Shown here: one piece after another, positions 35,850 through 46,634 of the stretch | Layout: each line of letters starts with the position of its first letter | How positions within the stretch are numbered: position 1 is the stretch's first letter | Assembly: GCA_964246745.1 (NCBI GenBank) | Contig: CAXTRK010000016.1 | Span: 3,320-67,319 of the forward strand | Source: Lichenicoccus sp964246745 | Lineage (GTDB): Bacteria > Pseudomonadota > Alphaproteobacteria > Acetobacterales > Acetobacteraceae | Reading direction: 5' to 3' | DNA length: 64,000 bases | The notes under the pieces: model-generated | The model's input: only the letters and a program-made list of their open reading frames with translations | The model's database searches: none | Told to the model about the DNA's origin: nothing | Translations under genes and position numbers: made by a program

Positions 35850-37079
35850 TCAGGGCGCGGCTTCGAGCCGGTCGAGCCTGCGAAGCGGCGGAAACAGCCG
35901 CATCCACAACAAAGCCACCAGCACCGTGCCGACGCCGCCGAGCACCACCGCCGGCACCGCTCCGATCGCGGCCGCAAGCATGCCGCTCTCGAACTCGCCC
36001 AACTGGTTCGAGGTGCCAATGAACAGCAAGTTCACCGCGGACACCCGCCCGCGCATCGAATCCGGCGTCTGCAATTGCACCAGACTTGACCGCACCACCA
36101 CGCTGACCACGTCGGCCGCGCCAAGCACGGCAAGCGAGCCCACCGAAAGCGGCAGCGAGCGGGACAGCCCGAAGACGATGGTGGCGGCGCCGAACACGCC
36201 GACCGCGGCAAACATCTTCATCCCGGCGCGGCCGCCGAGCGGACGCCGCGCCAGCAGCACCGAGACGGCGAGCGCGCCCACCGCCGGCGCCGCGCGCAGG
36301 AGGCCAAGCCCGAACGGTCCGGCATGCAGGATGTCGCGTGCATAGACCGGCAGCAACGCCGTGGCGCCGCCGAGCAGCACCGCGAACAGATCAAGCGAAA
36401 TCGCGCCCAGGATAGCCGGACGCCCGCGGATGAAGACAAGGCCGTCGAACACCGCGCCCAGGCTCGCCGGCTGGCGCTTCGCCGGCGTCACACTCGGATG
36501 CACCAGGCTGACGCAGAGTGCGGCCAGCGCGAACATGCCGGCGGCCAGCTCATAGGGGAGTGCGGCACCCAGCCCGTAGAGCAGGCCGCCAAGCGACGGA
36601 CCCACGATGGTCACGGTCTGGGAGAGCGACGAGGCCGTTGCCGCCGCGCGCGGGAACTCCGAAGGCGGCACCAGCGTCGGCAGCAGCGCCTGCATCGCCG
36701 GCGCCTCGAAGGCGCGCGCGGCACCGAGCACCGCCGCCACGGCGTAGATCACGCCAGGAGTGAGCGCATGCAGGGTCGAGCCGGCCGCGAGCCCTCCCGC
36801 CGCCAGCAGTTCGACGAGCTGGCAGGCAGCGGCGATGCGCCTGCGGTCGAGGCGGTCGGCGGCGTGTCCGGCCGCCAGGGTCAGCAGCAGAATTGGCAGG
36901 AACTGCGCGAGCCCGACCAGCCCCAGCGCAAGCGCCCGATGGGTCAGCGCATAGATCTGCCAGCCGATCGCCACTGCCTGCATCTGGGTGCCGAGCGAGG
37001 AGCCGCACCGGCTGAGCAGCAGCCGCGGCAGGCCCGGATAGGACAGCAGGGCCCGGTTAGGGGAACCAATGGCAGACAA
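35850..37079 (-). CDS. MFS transporter (EntS/MFS_3 exporter type)
   Basis: A 409-residue major facilitator protein with about 12 TM segments. Loop 2-3 motif GHAADRLDRRRIAAACQ and the later QTPDSMRGRVSAVNLLFIGTSNQLGEFESG are typical of the enterobactin-exporter-like group (PF05977), usually drug or siderophore exporters. The only start giving a full first helix is TTG 37079, 16 bases after the DUF3297 stop. No substrate can be named. Confidence 0.85.
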   Translation of the reverse strand: MSAIGSPNRALLSYPGLPRLLLSRCGSSLGTQMQAVAIGWQIYALTHRALALGLVGLAQFLPILLLTLAAGHAADRLDRRRIAAACQLVELLAAGGLAAGSTLHALTPGVIYAVAAVLGAARAFEAPAMQALLPTLVPPSEFPRAAATASSLSQTVTIVGPSLGGLLYGLGAALPYELAAGMFALAALCVSLVHPSVTPAKRQPASLGAVFDGLVFIRGRPAILGAISLDLFAVLLGGATALLPVYARDILHAGPFGLGLLRAAPAVGALAVSVLLARRPLGGRAGMKMFAAVGVFGAATIVFGLSRSLPLSVGSLAVLGAADVVSVVVRSSLVQLQTPDSMRGRVSAVNLLFIGTSNQLGEFESGMLAAAIGAVPAVVLGGVGTVLVALLWMRLFPPLRRLDRLEAAP

Positions 37080-37094
37080 AGACGGGGTGCCGGT

Positions 37095-37334
37095 TCAGCT
37101 CTTGAAATAAGGCTCGACCGGACCTTGCAGCTTCATCGTCATCGGGGTGCCGCTCCGGGTCATGGTCTTGCCGACAGTCACGCGGACCCAGCCTTCGCTC
37201 ACGCAATATTCCTCGACATTGTCCTTCTCGACGCCCTTGAAGCGGATGCCGATGCCGCGTTCCAGCAGTGCCGGATCATGGAAGGGGCTGCGCGGATCGG
37301 CGGACAACCGATCAGGCGGGGCTTCGGTGGTCAT
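37095..37334 (-). CDS. DUF3297 family protein
   Basis: 79 residues; PDRLSADPRSPFHDPALLERGIGIRFKG and GWVRVTVGKTMTRSGTPMTMKLQGPVEPYF cover nearly the whole family domain. Glutathione peroxidase-unrelated small protein of unknown role found mainly in proteobacteria. It lies 91 bases after atpC on the same strand and could be read from the ATP synthase transcript. The gap has a weak GTATGA/TCATAC inverted repeat without a T run. Confidence 0.85.
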   Translation of the reverse strand: MTTEAPPDRLSADPRSPFHDPALLERGIGIRFKGVEKDNVEEYCVSEGWVRVTVGKTMTRSGTPMTMKLQGPVEPYFKS

Positions 37335-37425
37335 TCGGTTCTCCGGCGTATGAGCGATAGCCGGTCATACGGGTTTCGGCCACCTTGCCAAGCCCCACTT
37401 CCATACCTTTCAGGAGTGATGCGGA

Positions 37426-37830
37426 CTAAGCCTGCGCCGCCTCGATGTGGGCTTGCGCCGATTGCAGCCGGTCGAGATAGGGGCCCAGCGTGGTGATATC
37501 CGACTTGTCCGCCTCGTCGTAGGCGCGCTGCGCCTCTTTGAGTTTCGCTTCGCCGTCGGCACGCGACAGCTCGCCCAATGGCGTCGCTTCGTCGGCAAGG
37601 ATGGTGCAGCGCTCCGCGGTGATCTCGGCGAACCCGCCGGCGACGAAGAACTGGTCGCCGACCTGATTGCCGTCGTGCAGCGAGACCACGCCGCCGCGCA
37701 GCAACACGATCATCGGCGCATGATCGGGCATCGCCGCGAGGTCGCCCTCGGAACCCGGCATCACCACCATGTCAACCGAGCGTTGCAGCAGGCGCTTCTC
37801 GGGACTCACGATCTCCACGTCGATCGGCAT
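37426..37830 (-). CDS. atpC: ATP synthase F1 subunit epsilon
   Basis: 134 residues, central-stalk subunit that tunes ATPase activity. The beta-sandwich shows VEIVSPEKRLLQRSVDMVVMPGSEGDLAAMPDHAPMI-type features, quoted here only in part, and GGVVSLHDG, FFVAGGFAEI; the C-terminal helix-turn-helix runs from about residue 90. Last gene of the atpHAGDC operon, five bases after atpD. Confidence 0.95.
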   Translation of the reverse strand: MPIDVEIVSPEKRLLQRSVDMVVMPGSEGDLAAMPDHAPMIVLLRGGVVSLHDGNQVGDQFFVAGGFAEITAERCTILADEATPLGELSRADGEAKLKEAQRAYDEADKSDITTLGPYLDRLQSAQAHIEAAQA

Positions 37831-37835
37831 CGTCG

Positions 37836-39326
37836 TCAGTCCTTCTTCTTGGAACTTTCGAACTTGGCGACCGCCTCCTCGATGGGACCAACCATGTAGA
37901 ACGCGCTTTCCGGGAGATGGTCGTATTCGCCGGCGACGATCGCCTTGAACGAGCGCACCGTATCCTCGATCGGGACCAGCTTGCCGGGAGCGCCGGTGAA
38001 GACTTCCGCGACATGGAACGGCTGGCTCAGGAAGCGCTGGATGCGTCGCGCGCGCGCGACGGTCTGCTTGTCGTCCTCGGAGAGCTCGTCCATGCCGAGG
38101 ATGGCGATGATGTCCTGCAGCGACTTGTAGGACTGCAGGATCTTCTGCACGTCGCGGGCCACCTGGTAGTGCTCGTCGCCGACGATCTTGGGGTCGAGCG
38201 AGCGCGAGGTCGAGTCGAGCGGATCGACCGCCGGATAGATGCCAAGCTCGGCGATCGAGCGGTTCAGCGTCGTGGTCGCGTCGAGATGGGCGAACGAGGT
38301 GGCCGGCGCCGGATCGGTGAGGTCGTCGGCAGGCACATAGATCGCCTGGATCGAGGTGATCGAGCCCTTCTTGGTCGAGGTGATCCGCTCCTGCAGCGCG
38401 CCCATGTCGGTGGCCAGCGTCGGCTGGTAGCCCACCGCCGACGGGATGCGGCCGAGCAGGGCGGAGACCTCGGAGCCGGCCTGAGTAAAGCGGAATATGT
38501 TGTCGACGAAGAACAGCACGTCCTGGCCCTCGTCGTCGCGGAAATACTCGGCGACGGTGAGCCCGGAGAGGGCGACACGCATGCGAGCGCCGGGCGGCTC
38601 GTTCATCTGGCCATAGATCAGCGCCACCTTGGAGCCTTCGGTGTCGTTCTCGCCAAGCTTGATGACGCCGGCGTCCATCATCTCGTGATAGAGGTCGTTG
38701 CCCTCGCGCGTGCGCTCGCCGACGCCCGCGAACACCGACACGCCGCCATGCGCCTTGGCGATGTTGTTGATCAGTTCCTGGATCAGCACCGTCTTGCCGA
38801 CGCCGGCGCCGCCGAACAGGCCGATCTTGCCGCCCTTGAGATACGGGCAGAGCAGGTCCACCACCTTGATGCCGGTGACCAGGATCTCGGCGGAGGCCGC
38901 CTGCTCCTCGAAGGCGGGCGCCTCGCGGTGGATCGGGTCCCAGCGCACCGCCGGCACCGGGCCGCGCTCGTCGATCGGCTCGCCGATCACGTTGAGGATG
39001 CGCCCCAGCGTGCCGGGACCGACCGGCATGCGGATCGCGCTTCCCGTATCGGCCACCTCGGCGCCGCGCGCGAGCCCGTCGGTGCCGTCCATGGCGATGC
39101 AGCGCACTTCGCGCTCGCCGATCTCCTGGGCGACTTCCAGCACCAGATCGCGGTCGTTCAGCCGGCAGGTCAGCGCGTTCAGGATGTAGGGCAGGGTGCC
39201 GCTGAACTGCACGTCGACCACGGCGCCGCGTATCTGCACGATGCGCCCGACCACGTTCGAGTTCTCTCTGCCGCCGGTAGCTGGCTTTTCGATGGTTTCG
39301 CTCTCGGACATGTGCGTCTCCTGCAT
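37836..39326 (-). CDS. atpD: ATP synthase F1 subunit beta
   Basis: Catalytic subunit. 496 residues with P-loop GGAGVGKT, GERTREGND, the catalytic-site segment ALIYGQMNEPPGARMRVAL, DNIFRFTQAGSEVSALLGR and VYVPADDLTDPAPATSFAHLD (family block). The N-terminus has an extra ~20 polar residues (MQETHMSESETIEKPATGG), so the true start may be the ATG at MSESET. It follows atpG by 18 bases. Confidence 0.97.
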   Translation of the reverse strand: MQETHMSESETIEKPATGGRENSNVVGRIVQIRGAVVDVQFSGTLPYILNALTCRLNDRDLVLEVAQEIGEREVRCIAMDGTDGLARGAEVADTGSAIRMPVGPGTLGRILNVIGEPIDERGPVPAVRWDPIHREAPAFEEQAASAEILVTGIKVVDLLCPYLKGGKIGLFGGAGVGKTVLIQELINNIAKAHGGVSVFAGVGERTREGNDLYHEMMDAGVIKLGENDTEGSKVALIYGQMNEPPGARMRVALSGLTVAEYFRDDEGQDVLFFVDNIFRFTQAGSEVSALLGRIPSAVGYQPTLATDMGALQERITSTKKGSITSIQAIYVPADDLTDPAPATSFAHLDATTTLNRSIAELGIYPAVDPLDSTSRSLDPKIVGDEHYQVARDVQKILQSYKSLQDIIAILGMDELSEDDKQTVARARRIQRFLSQPFHVAEVFTGAPGKLVPIEDTVRSFKAIVAGEYDHLPESAFYMVGPIEEAVAKFESSKKKD

Positions 39327-39344
39327 GCGGACCGTGAACAGAGC

Positions 39345-40250
39345 TCAGAGCGCTTCGGCGCCCGAGATGATCTCGATCAGTTCCTTGGTGATGTTGGCCT
39401 GGCGGGTGCGGTTGTAGCGGAGCGTCAACTGGTCGATCGCCTTGCCGGCGTTGCGCGTGGCGCTGTCCATGGCGGTCATGCGGGCGCCCTGCTCGCCGGC
39501 GGCGCTCTCCAGCATGGCGCGGTAGATCTGGATTTCGAGGTTGCGCGGCAGCAGGCGCGAGAGGATGGTCTCCTCGTCCGGCTCGAACTCATAGGAGACC
39601 GACGGCGCCTCGCCACGCTCGTTGTCGTTCGACGGCAAGGAGAGCGGGACGAGCTGCAGCTCCGTGGGCGTCTGCGACATCACGTTGTTGAAGCGGTTGT
39701 AGATCAGCGTGCAGACATCGAACTCGCCGTCCTCCAGCATCCGGGCGATACGCTCGCCGATCTCGCGCGCCTGCTGGAACTGCACGTCGCGGCCGCCGGA
39801 GCCCGTCACCCGATCCACAAGCTGGTCGCGGAACTCGCGGGCCAGGTAATCGCCCCCCTTTCGTCCCACCGGCAGCAGCTTGACGGTCTTGCCCTCCGCT
39901 TGCAGCCGCTTGGCCAGCGTGCGCGCGGCGCGGCCGATCCCGGCGTTGAAACCGCCGGCGAGACCACGGTCCGAGGTGATCGGCACGATCAGATGCACCC
40001 GGTCCTCCCCGGTTCCAGCGAGCAGGCGCGGCAGGTCGTCGCGCCTTTGCTCACCCTGCCGTTGATCCATGACGTTGCGCGCCAGCGCCGCCAGCATGCG
40101 CTGCATTGCCTCCGCGTAGGGACGTGCCGCCTCGGCATGCGCCTGCGCACGCTTCAGCTTCGAGGCGGCGACCATCTTCATCGCCGAGGTGATCTTGCGC
40201 GTCGATTTCACGCTGCCGATGCGGCCGCGCAGCTCCTTCAGCGAGGGCAT
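39345..40250 (-). CDS. atpG: ATP synthase F1 subunit gamma
   Basis: Rotary shaft subunit, 301 residues. N-terminal MPSLKELRGRIGSVKSTRKI and KMVAASKLKRAQ, and C-terminal ARMTAMDSATRNAGKAIDQL plus YNRTRQANITKELIEIISGAEAL, are the two paired terminal helices diagnostic of the family. It lies three bases after atpA. Confidence 0.97.
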   Translation of the reverse strand: MPSLKELRGRIGSVKSTRKITSAMKMVAASKLKRAQAHAEAARPYAEAMQRMLAALARNVMDQRQGEQRRDDLPRLLAGTGEDRVHLIVPITSDRGLAGGFNAGIGRAARTLAKRLQAEGKTVKLLPVGRKGGDYLAREFRDQLVDRVTGSGGRDVQFQQAREIGERIARMLEDGEFDVCTLIYNRFNNVMSQTPTELQLVPLSLPSNDNERGEAPSVSYEFEPDEETILSRLLPRNLEIQIYRAMLESAAGEQGARMTAMDSATRNAGKAIDQLTLRYNRTRQANITKELIEIISGAEAL

Positions 40251-40253
40251 GGA

Positions 40254-41794
<1,541 letters not shown>

Positions 41795-41798
<4 letters not shown>

Positions 41799-42364
41799 GC
41801 GGCTCCCTTCATGGCGTGGTCGAGGCGGGCAAGCCGCGACTTCAGGCTCGAATCATAGAGGCGGGCGCCGACGCGCACGACCAGGCCGCCGAGCAGCTCG
41901 GGATCGACCTGCTCGCGTATGTCGACTCGGCCGTAGCCGGCCTGGGTCAATCGGGCGCGGAGCTGCGTGCGCTGCAGGTCGCTGAGCGGGTGCGCGCTGG
42001 AAATTTCAGCGACCGTAATGCCGCGACGCGCCGCCACCAGCGACGCGAACGCCGCCAGCATCGGGCGCAGCACGGCGAGACGACGGTTCTCCGCGATCAC
42101 GCCGACAAAGTGCCGCAGGGTCTCGCCGAAACCCTGGTCTTGCATCACGGCGAGCATGGCGGCCCGCGACTGCGCGATATCCAGCGCCGGATCGGCGAGC
42201 ATTGCGCGAAGCGGCTTGCTCTGGTCGATCAGCCGGCCGAGTCCGTCAGCCTGATCAACCACCTCGTCAAGCTTGCGCCGCTCGTCCGCAACTTCGTACA
42301 ACGCGGTCGCGTATCGGCCGAACAAGCCTGTCGAAGCAACCGGTCCTGCGCTCGGCGTTTCCAT
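41795..42364 (-). CDS. atpH: ATP synthase F1 subunit delta
   Basis: Peripheral-stalk cap, 189 residues. GLFGRYATALYEVADE, DPALDIAQSRAAMLAV, FVGVIAENRRLAVLRPML and the tail DPELLGGLVVRVGARLYDSSLKSRLARL are family blocks. The ATG at 42364 has GGAAAGAG just upstream; the longer open frame beyond it is antisense to the next gene. First gene of the operon; no F0 genes are in the window, as usual for alphaproteobacteria. Its promoter must lie in the ~70 bases shared with the divergent gene, but no strong -35/-10 is seen. Confidence 0.95.
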
Positions 42365-42433
42365 CTCTTTCCGTGATTGTTTTAGTGGATTTGGTTCGAC
42401 CTGCGCCCCTGCCGGGGCTCTACCATGAGGGGG

Positions 42434-42958
42434 ATGACCACGCAACCAAGTGACCAGGCGCCGCTGCTGCTGACCCTGCTTCTCAGGGAACCGGCGCAAT
42501 CGCTGTTCCAGGCGCTCCGCACGCGGCACTTTCCCGCCGACCGCAACGTCGTGCCGGCGCACGTGTCGCTGTTTCACGCGCTGCCCGGCGGCGAGCGGCC
42601 GGGCATCCAGCGTCTGCTGCGTGGCCTGCGGGCGCCGCCTCCGGCGATCATGGTCGAGCCGCCACGCTCGCTTGGCCGCGGCGTCGCCTTCCCGCTCGCC
42701 TCTCCGGCGCTGTTGGCGCTGCGCGCGCGGCTTGCCGAGACGTGGTCGGCGTGGCTCACCGCGCAGGACCGCGAGCGCTACCGCCCGCATGTGACGGTGC
42801 AGAACAAGGTCTCGCCGGAACAGGCGCGGGCGACGCGCGACCGCCTCGCCCAAGGCTTCGCGCCATGGCCGACCGAGGGCGCGGCGTTGCTGCTCTGGCG
42901 CTACCTGGGCGGCCCCTGGGAGGCCATCGACCAATATCCATTGGCCAGTTCATCATGA
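42434..42958 (+). CDS. 2'-5' RNA ligase superfamily protein (2H phosphoesterase)
   Basis: 174 residues with the two HxT/S motifs that define the fold: HVSLFHAL near residue 45 and HVTVQNKV near residue 121. Family members act on 2',3'-cyclic phosphates of RNA or related nucleotides. ATG 42434 follows GAGGGGG and was preferred over 42425. The stop overlaps the yceI start (ATGA). Confidence 0.85.
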   Translation: MTTQPSDQAPLLLTLLLREPAQSLFQALRTRHFPADRNVVPAHVSLFHALPGGERPGIQRLLRGLRAPPPAIMVEPPRSLGRGVAFPLASPALLALRARLAETWSAWLTAQDRERYRPHVTVQNKVSPEQARATRDRLAQGFAPWPTEGAALLLWRYLGGPWEAIDQYPLASSS

Positions 42959-43611
42959 TGACCCAGGCACGCAGCGCCGCCCGTCTCTGCGCGGCCGGAC
43001 TGCTCCTCGCTGGCGTCCTGCCCGCCGCCTCGTGCGCGCAACTGGTCGAAGCACCCGCCACGCACAATCCCGACAAGGTCGAGAGCGGCGCCTATCGCAT
43101 CGACCCGGAACACACCCAGGTTCTGTTCAGCGTCTCGCATCTGGGCTTCTCAACCTATTGGGGCGAGTTCAGCAAGGTGAGCGGCACGCTCAAGCTCGAT
43201 GCTCAGGCGCCGGCGCAGAGCAGCGTCGAGATCCATGTGCCGGTGGGTGAGCTCAGCACCACCAGCGGCAAACTCACCCACGAGCTCAAGGGCGGCGGCT
43301 GGCTCGATGCCGCGTCTTTTCCCGAGATGGTGTTCAAGTCGACCAAGGTAACCCTTCTCGGGCGCGGCCAGGCCACCATCGCCGGCACTCTCACCCTGCA
43401 TGGCGCGACCCGCCCGATCCTGCTGCGCGCCAACCTGGTCGGCGCCGGGATCGATCCGCTCGACCACGCCTATACCGTCGGCTTCAATCTTGTCGGCACG
43501 ATACGGCGCAGCGATTTCGGCGTCCGGCTCTACGTGCCGCTGATCGGCGACCTGGTGACGATCACCATCGCCAGCGCCTTTGAGAGGCAGTCCGGCGCCC
43601 CGACCAGGTAG
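42955..43611 (+). CDS. YceI family periplasmic lipid-binding protein
   Basis: 218 residues. A signal peptide (AARLCAAGLLLAGVLPAASC) precedes a lipocalin-like domain with GAYRIDPEHTQVLFSVSHLG, STYWGEFSKVSGTLKLD, KGGGWLDAASFPEMVFKS and the end part RRSDFGVRLYVPLIGDLVTI. YceI proteins bind isoprenoid or other long lipids. Whether the Cys after PAAS is a lipidation site is doubtful, since the lipobox is poor. Confidence 0.9.
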   Translation: MMTQARSAARLCAAGLLLAGVLPAASCAQLVEAPATHNPDKVESGAYRIDPEHTQVLFSVSHLGFSTYWGEFSKVSGTLKLDAQAPAQSSVEIHVPVGELSTTSGKLTHELKGGGWLDAASFPEMVFKSTKVTLLGRGQATIAGTLTLHGATRPILLRANLVGAGIDPLDHAYTVGFNLVGTIRRSDFGVRLYVPLIGDLVTITIASAFERQSGAPTR

Positions 43612-43618
43612 CCGCCTC

Positions 43619-44962
43619 TCAGGCTTGCGACCGCATGAACTTGGCCTGTCCGGGTTGCGGTTCGCCCTCCTCAGTGCTTCCCGGCACCGAGACAATACGG
43701 GACGGAAGGATGATCATGAGGGCGGCGGAGACGACCGCAGCACTGGCGAGCACGTAGAGACCGGCCGCGGTGGAGCCGAAATTCGCGTCGGCCCAGGCGC
43801 GCAGGTTCGGAGCGACGAAGCCGCCGAGATTGCCAAGCGAATTGATCACCGCGATGCCGCCCGCGGCGGCCACGCCTCCCAGATAGCCGGTCGGAAAGGT
43901 CCAGAAGATCGGCTGCACGCAGATTGCGCCGGTGGTGACGAAACAGAGCGCCAGGATGGCATAGAGCGGCGGCACGTTGACCGACACCACCAGACCCGCG
44001 GTGATGAACATCAGGAAGCCGAGCGCGTAGGCACGCGAATGCCCGGTGCGCACCGCACGAGCGGGCCAGTAGGCCGCCATCAGCGCCGCGCAGAGCCACG
44101 GGATGCCGACCACCAGCCCGACCAGAGGGCCGATCTTGATGCCGAGCAGGGCGCTCACCTGGCTCGGCAGGTAGAAGGTCACGCCATAGACGCTGATCTG
44201 CAGGAAGAAATAAATCCCGAGCAGGTGCCACAAGCGTGGATCCTTCAAGGTCGCGCCGAGATGCAGACCGCCGCGTTCCGCCTTCAGCGTGGTCTCGTGC
44301 GCGATCGCGTCCGCCAGCACCTCTTGTTCCCGCGCGCTGAGCCAGCGGGCATCGCGCGGATGATCCGTGAGACCGAAGAAGGCGATGATGCCGACGACCA
44401 CGGCCAGGAGTCCCTCAATCAGGAACATCCACTTCCATCCGGCAAGACCGAACCAGCCATCAAGCCCCAGCAGGCCGCCGGAAAGCGGACTTCCCAGGGT
44501 GAGCGCGATCGGAAAGCCGAAATACAGCAGTCCCAAGGCGCGGCCCCGCTCCTGGGCCGGAAACCAGTAGCTGATGTAGAGCACGGCGCCTGGAAAGAAG
44601 CCCGCTTCCGCGGCTCCGAGCAGCAGGCGTATGCCAATCAGCGAGGTGTCGCCCCGGACGAAGATCATTGCCGAGGCGACAAGCCCCCAGCTCACCATGA
44701 TCCGGCACATCCATATACGCGCGCCGATCTTGTGCAGGATCAGGTTGCTCGGCAGTTCGAAGATTGCGTAGGTGATGAAGAACGCGCCGGCGCCCAGTCC
44801 GAACGCCGCATCCGAGATGCCCACCTTGCCATGCAGCGCCTGCTTGGCGAAGCCCATGTTGGTCCGGTCGAGCATGGCGACCAGATACATGACCAGGATC
44901 AGCGGCATCAGCCGCCAGCGTGCCTTGCGGATCGCGCTTCTCAGAACAGCGTCATCGGGCAT
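43619..44962 (-). CDS. MFS transporter of the anion:cation symporter (ACS) family
   Basis: 447 residues, 12 TM segments. LMPLILVMYLVAMLDRTNMGFAK and FEIPSNLIL-like FELPSNLILHKIGARIWMCRIM are the ACS signature; AEAGFFPGAVLYISYWFPAQERGRALGLLY is the second landmark (given as separate pieces of the protein). Usual cargo: organic anions such as sugar acids, tartrate or phthalate. ATG 44962 has GGGAGG upstream. Converges with yceI. Confidence 0.88.
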   Translation of the reverse strand: MPDDAVLRSAIRKARWRLMPLILVMYLVAMLDRTNMGFAKQALHGKVGISDAAFGLGAGAFFITYAIFELPSNLILHKIGARIWMCRIMVSWGLVASAMIFVRGDTSLIGIRLLLGAAEAGFFPGAVLYISYWFPAQERGRALGLLYFGFPIALTLGSPLSGGLLGLDGWFGLAGWKWMFLIEGLLAVVVGIIAFFGLTDHPRDARWLSAREQEVLADAIAHETTLKAERGGLHLGATLKDPRLWHLLGIYFFLQISVYGVTFYLPSQVSALLGIKIGPLVGLVVGIPWLCAALMAAYWPARAVRTGHSRAYALGFLMFITAGLVVSVNVPPLYAILALCFVTTGAICVQPIFWTFPTGYLGGVAAAGGIAVINSLGNLGGFVAPNLRAWADANFGSTAAGLYVLASAAVVSAALMIILPSRIVSVPGSTEEGEPQPGQAKFMRSQA

Positions 44963-44990
44963 GGTTGGCCTCCCTATCCGGCAAGCAAGA

Positions 44991-45031
44991 TTGGGGCTCC
45001 GCCCCAAGCCCCGCCAAAGGCTCGCCTTTGG
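44991..45031. repeat. Double-hairpin intergenic palindrome (REP-like)
   Basis: Two adjacent perfect hairpins: TTGGGGC-TCC-GCCCCAA (44991-45007) and CCAAAGG-CTCG-CCTTTGG (45014-45031), followed by GAAACC...GGTTTC. A related pair lies at 52658-52700. It sits between the ACS transporter and the carboxypeptidase gene and could stabilise or end transcripts. Confidence 0.5.
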
Positions 45032-45075
45032 AAACCATTTGATGAAGTGAAAGGTTTCTTACGGTCTAGCCTTGA

Positions 45076-46563
45076 TCAATCCTCGCCCAGATAGCGTCGT
45101 TGCAGATAGTGCTGGTAGGTCTCGGCGGAGAGCGCAACTCCGCTCGCGTCGCGCACGATCGCGGCGGCGGACGCGGAGCTTGCCCGTGCGTGCACGCGCG
45201 GGCGCAGCCAGGCCAGCAACGGCGCGAAGTCTCCTTGTTCCAGGCAGCCGGGCAGCTCTGGCGTGTCGCGGCAGGCGGCTTCGAACAATTGCGCCGCCGT
45301 GATCGCGCCCAGCGTGTAGGTCGGGAAATAGCCCCACAGGCCGGCCGGCCAATGGATATCCTGCAGGCAGCCGCGGCGGTCGTCCGGAACAACGATGCCG
45401 AGCAGGTCGCGTATCCCCTGGTTGAACGCTTCCGGCAGGTCGCAGAGGCCTAGTTCGCCCGCGATCAGACGCGTCTCAAGGTCGTAGCGCACCAGCACGT
45501 GCGCCGGATAGGTGATCTCGTCGGCATCCACCCGAATGAAACCGGGCTGCACCCGGGTGAGGCGGCGATGCAGGTTGCTGGCCTCCCACGCCGGTCCGGT
45601 GGCCCCGAAGCTCTCGCGCAGCACAGGCGCCAGGAAGGTCACGAACTCGCGTGAGCGGCAGGCCTGCATCTCGATCAGCAGCGACTGGCTCTCGTGCATG
45701 GTCGCGCCGCGCGCGCGTCCGACCGGCTGCGACAGCCACGCGACGGGTCGGCCCTGCTCGTAGAGGGCGTGGCCGGTTTCGTGCAGCACGCCCATCAGCG
45801 CGGTGCTGAAGTCGCTCTCGTCATAGCGGGTGGTGATGCGCACGTCGTCGGCGGCGCCGCCGCAGAACGGGTGCAGGCTGATGTCGAGACGGCCGCGCTC
45901 CGCGTCAAATCCCGCCGCCAGCGTCAGACGCTCCGCCAGCGCCTGTTGCCGCGCGACCGGGAACGGCCCGCGCAACGCCAGCGGCTCGGGCTGCCTGGCC
46001 TGATGCTCCATGGCGGCGGCAATCAAGTCGGGCAGGCCCTGCCGCAGCGAGCTGAACACCGGGTCGATCAGCGCCCGACGGTTGCAAGGATCGTACTCGT
46101 CGAGCAGGGCGTCGTAGGGAGCGAGCCCGAGCGCTTCGCCCTTGACCGAGGCCACGTCGCGCTTGCGCGCCAGCACCTCGCTCAGCAGCGGCAGCAGGCC
46201 CTTGAAGTCGTTGTCCTTGCGCGCCTCGCGCCAGGCGCGTTCGCAGGCGGAGGCGGCGCGCGAGGCGGCTTCCACCAGGTCAACGGGCACCGCGCTGGCA
46301 TGGGCATGCTGGCGGCGCATCTCGGCAAGGTTGGCGGCTTGCCAGGAGTCAAGCCCGCCGTCCGCCGCGTCGAGCAGATCCGCCGTCTCCGGCGCGGTCA
46401 GCAGCTCATGCGCGATCACCGAAAGTGTCGCCACCTGGCCGGCGCGACGCGTTGCGGCGCCCGCCGGCATGATGGTGTCGTTGTCCCAGTTCAGGATGCC
46501 GAGCGCGTCCTCGACATCGGCGAGGCGGGCGAAGCGCTGCTCGAGTGTCTGGTAGGCCGACAT
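45076..46563 (-). CDS. Metallocarboxypeptidase, M32 (Taq) family
   Basis: 495 residues, the normal length. The zinc motif HETGH is in MGVLHETGHALYEQG, with the third ligand Glu in MHESQSLLIEMQACRS. Other blocks: LHPFCGGAADDVRITTRYDE, the substrate segment RVDADEITYPAHVLVRYD, and DIHWPAGLWGYFPTYTLGA. Cytoplasmic peptidase removing C-terminal residues. It diverges from the TPR gene, with about 70 bases between them. Confidence 0.95.
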   Translation of the reverse strand: MSAYQTLEQRFARLADVEDALGILNWDNDTIMPAGAATRRAGQVATLSVIAHELLTAPETADLLDAADGGLDSWQAANLAEMRRQHAHASAVPVDLVEAASRAASACERAWREARKDNDFKGLLPLLSEVLARKRDVASVKGEALGLAPYDALLDEYDPCNRRALIDPVFSSLRQGLPDLIAAAMEHQARQPEPLALRGPFPVARQQALAERLTLAAGFDAERGRLDISLHPFCGGAADDVRITTRYDESDFSTALMGVLHETGHALYEQGRPVAWLSQPVGRARGATMHESQSLLIEMQACRSREFVTFLAPVLRESFGATGPAWEASNLHRRLTRVQPGFIRVDADEITYPAHVLVRYDLETRLIAGELGLCDLPEAFNQGIRDLLGIVVPDDRRGCLQDIHWPAGLWGYFPTYTLGAITAAQLFEAACRDTPELPGCLEQGDFAPLLAWLRPRVHARASSASAAAIVRDASGVALSAETYQHYLQRRYLGED

Positions 46564-46634
46564 CGGCGGAAATCCTCCATGACGTGAGGATTTCAGCCAT
46601 AACAGGCTCTGCTTGCGTCTGGGAGGGGAGATGG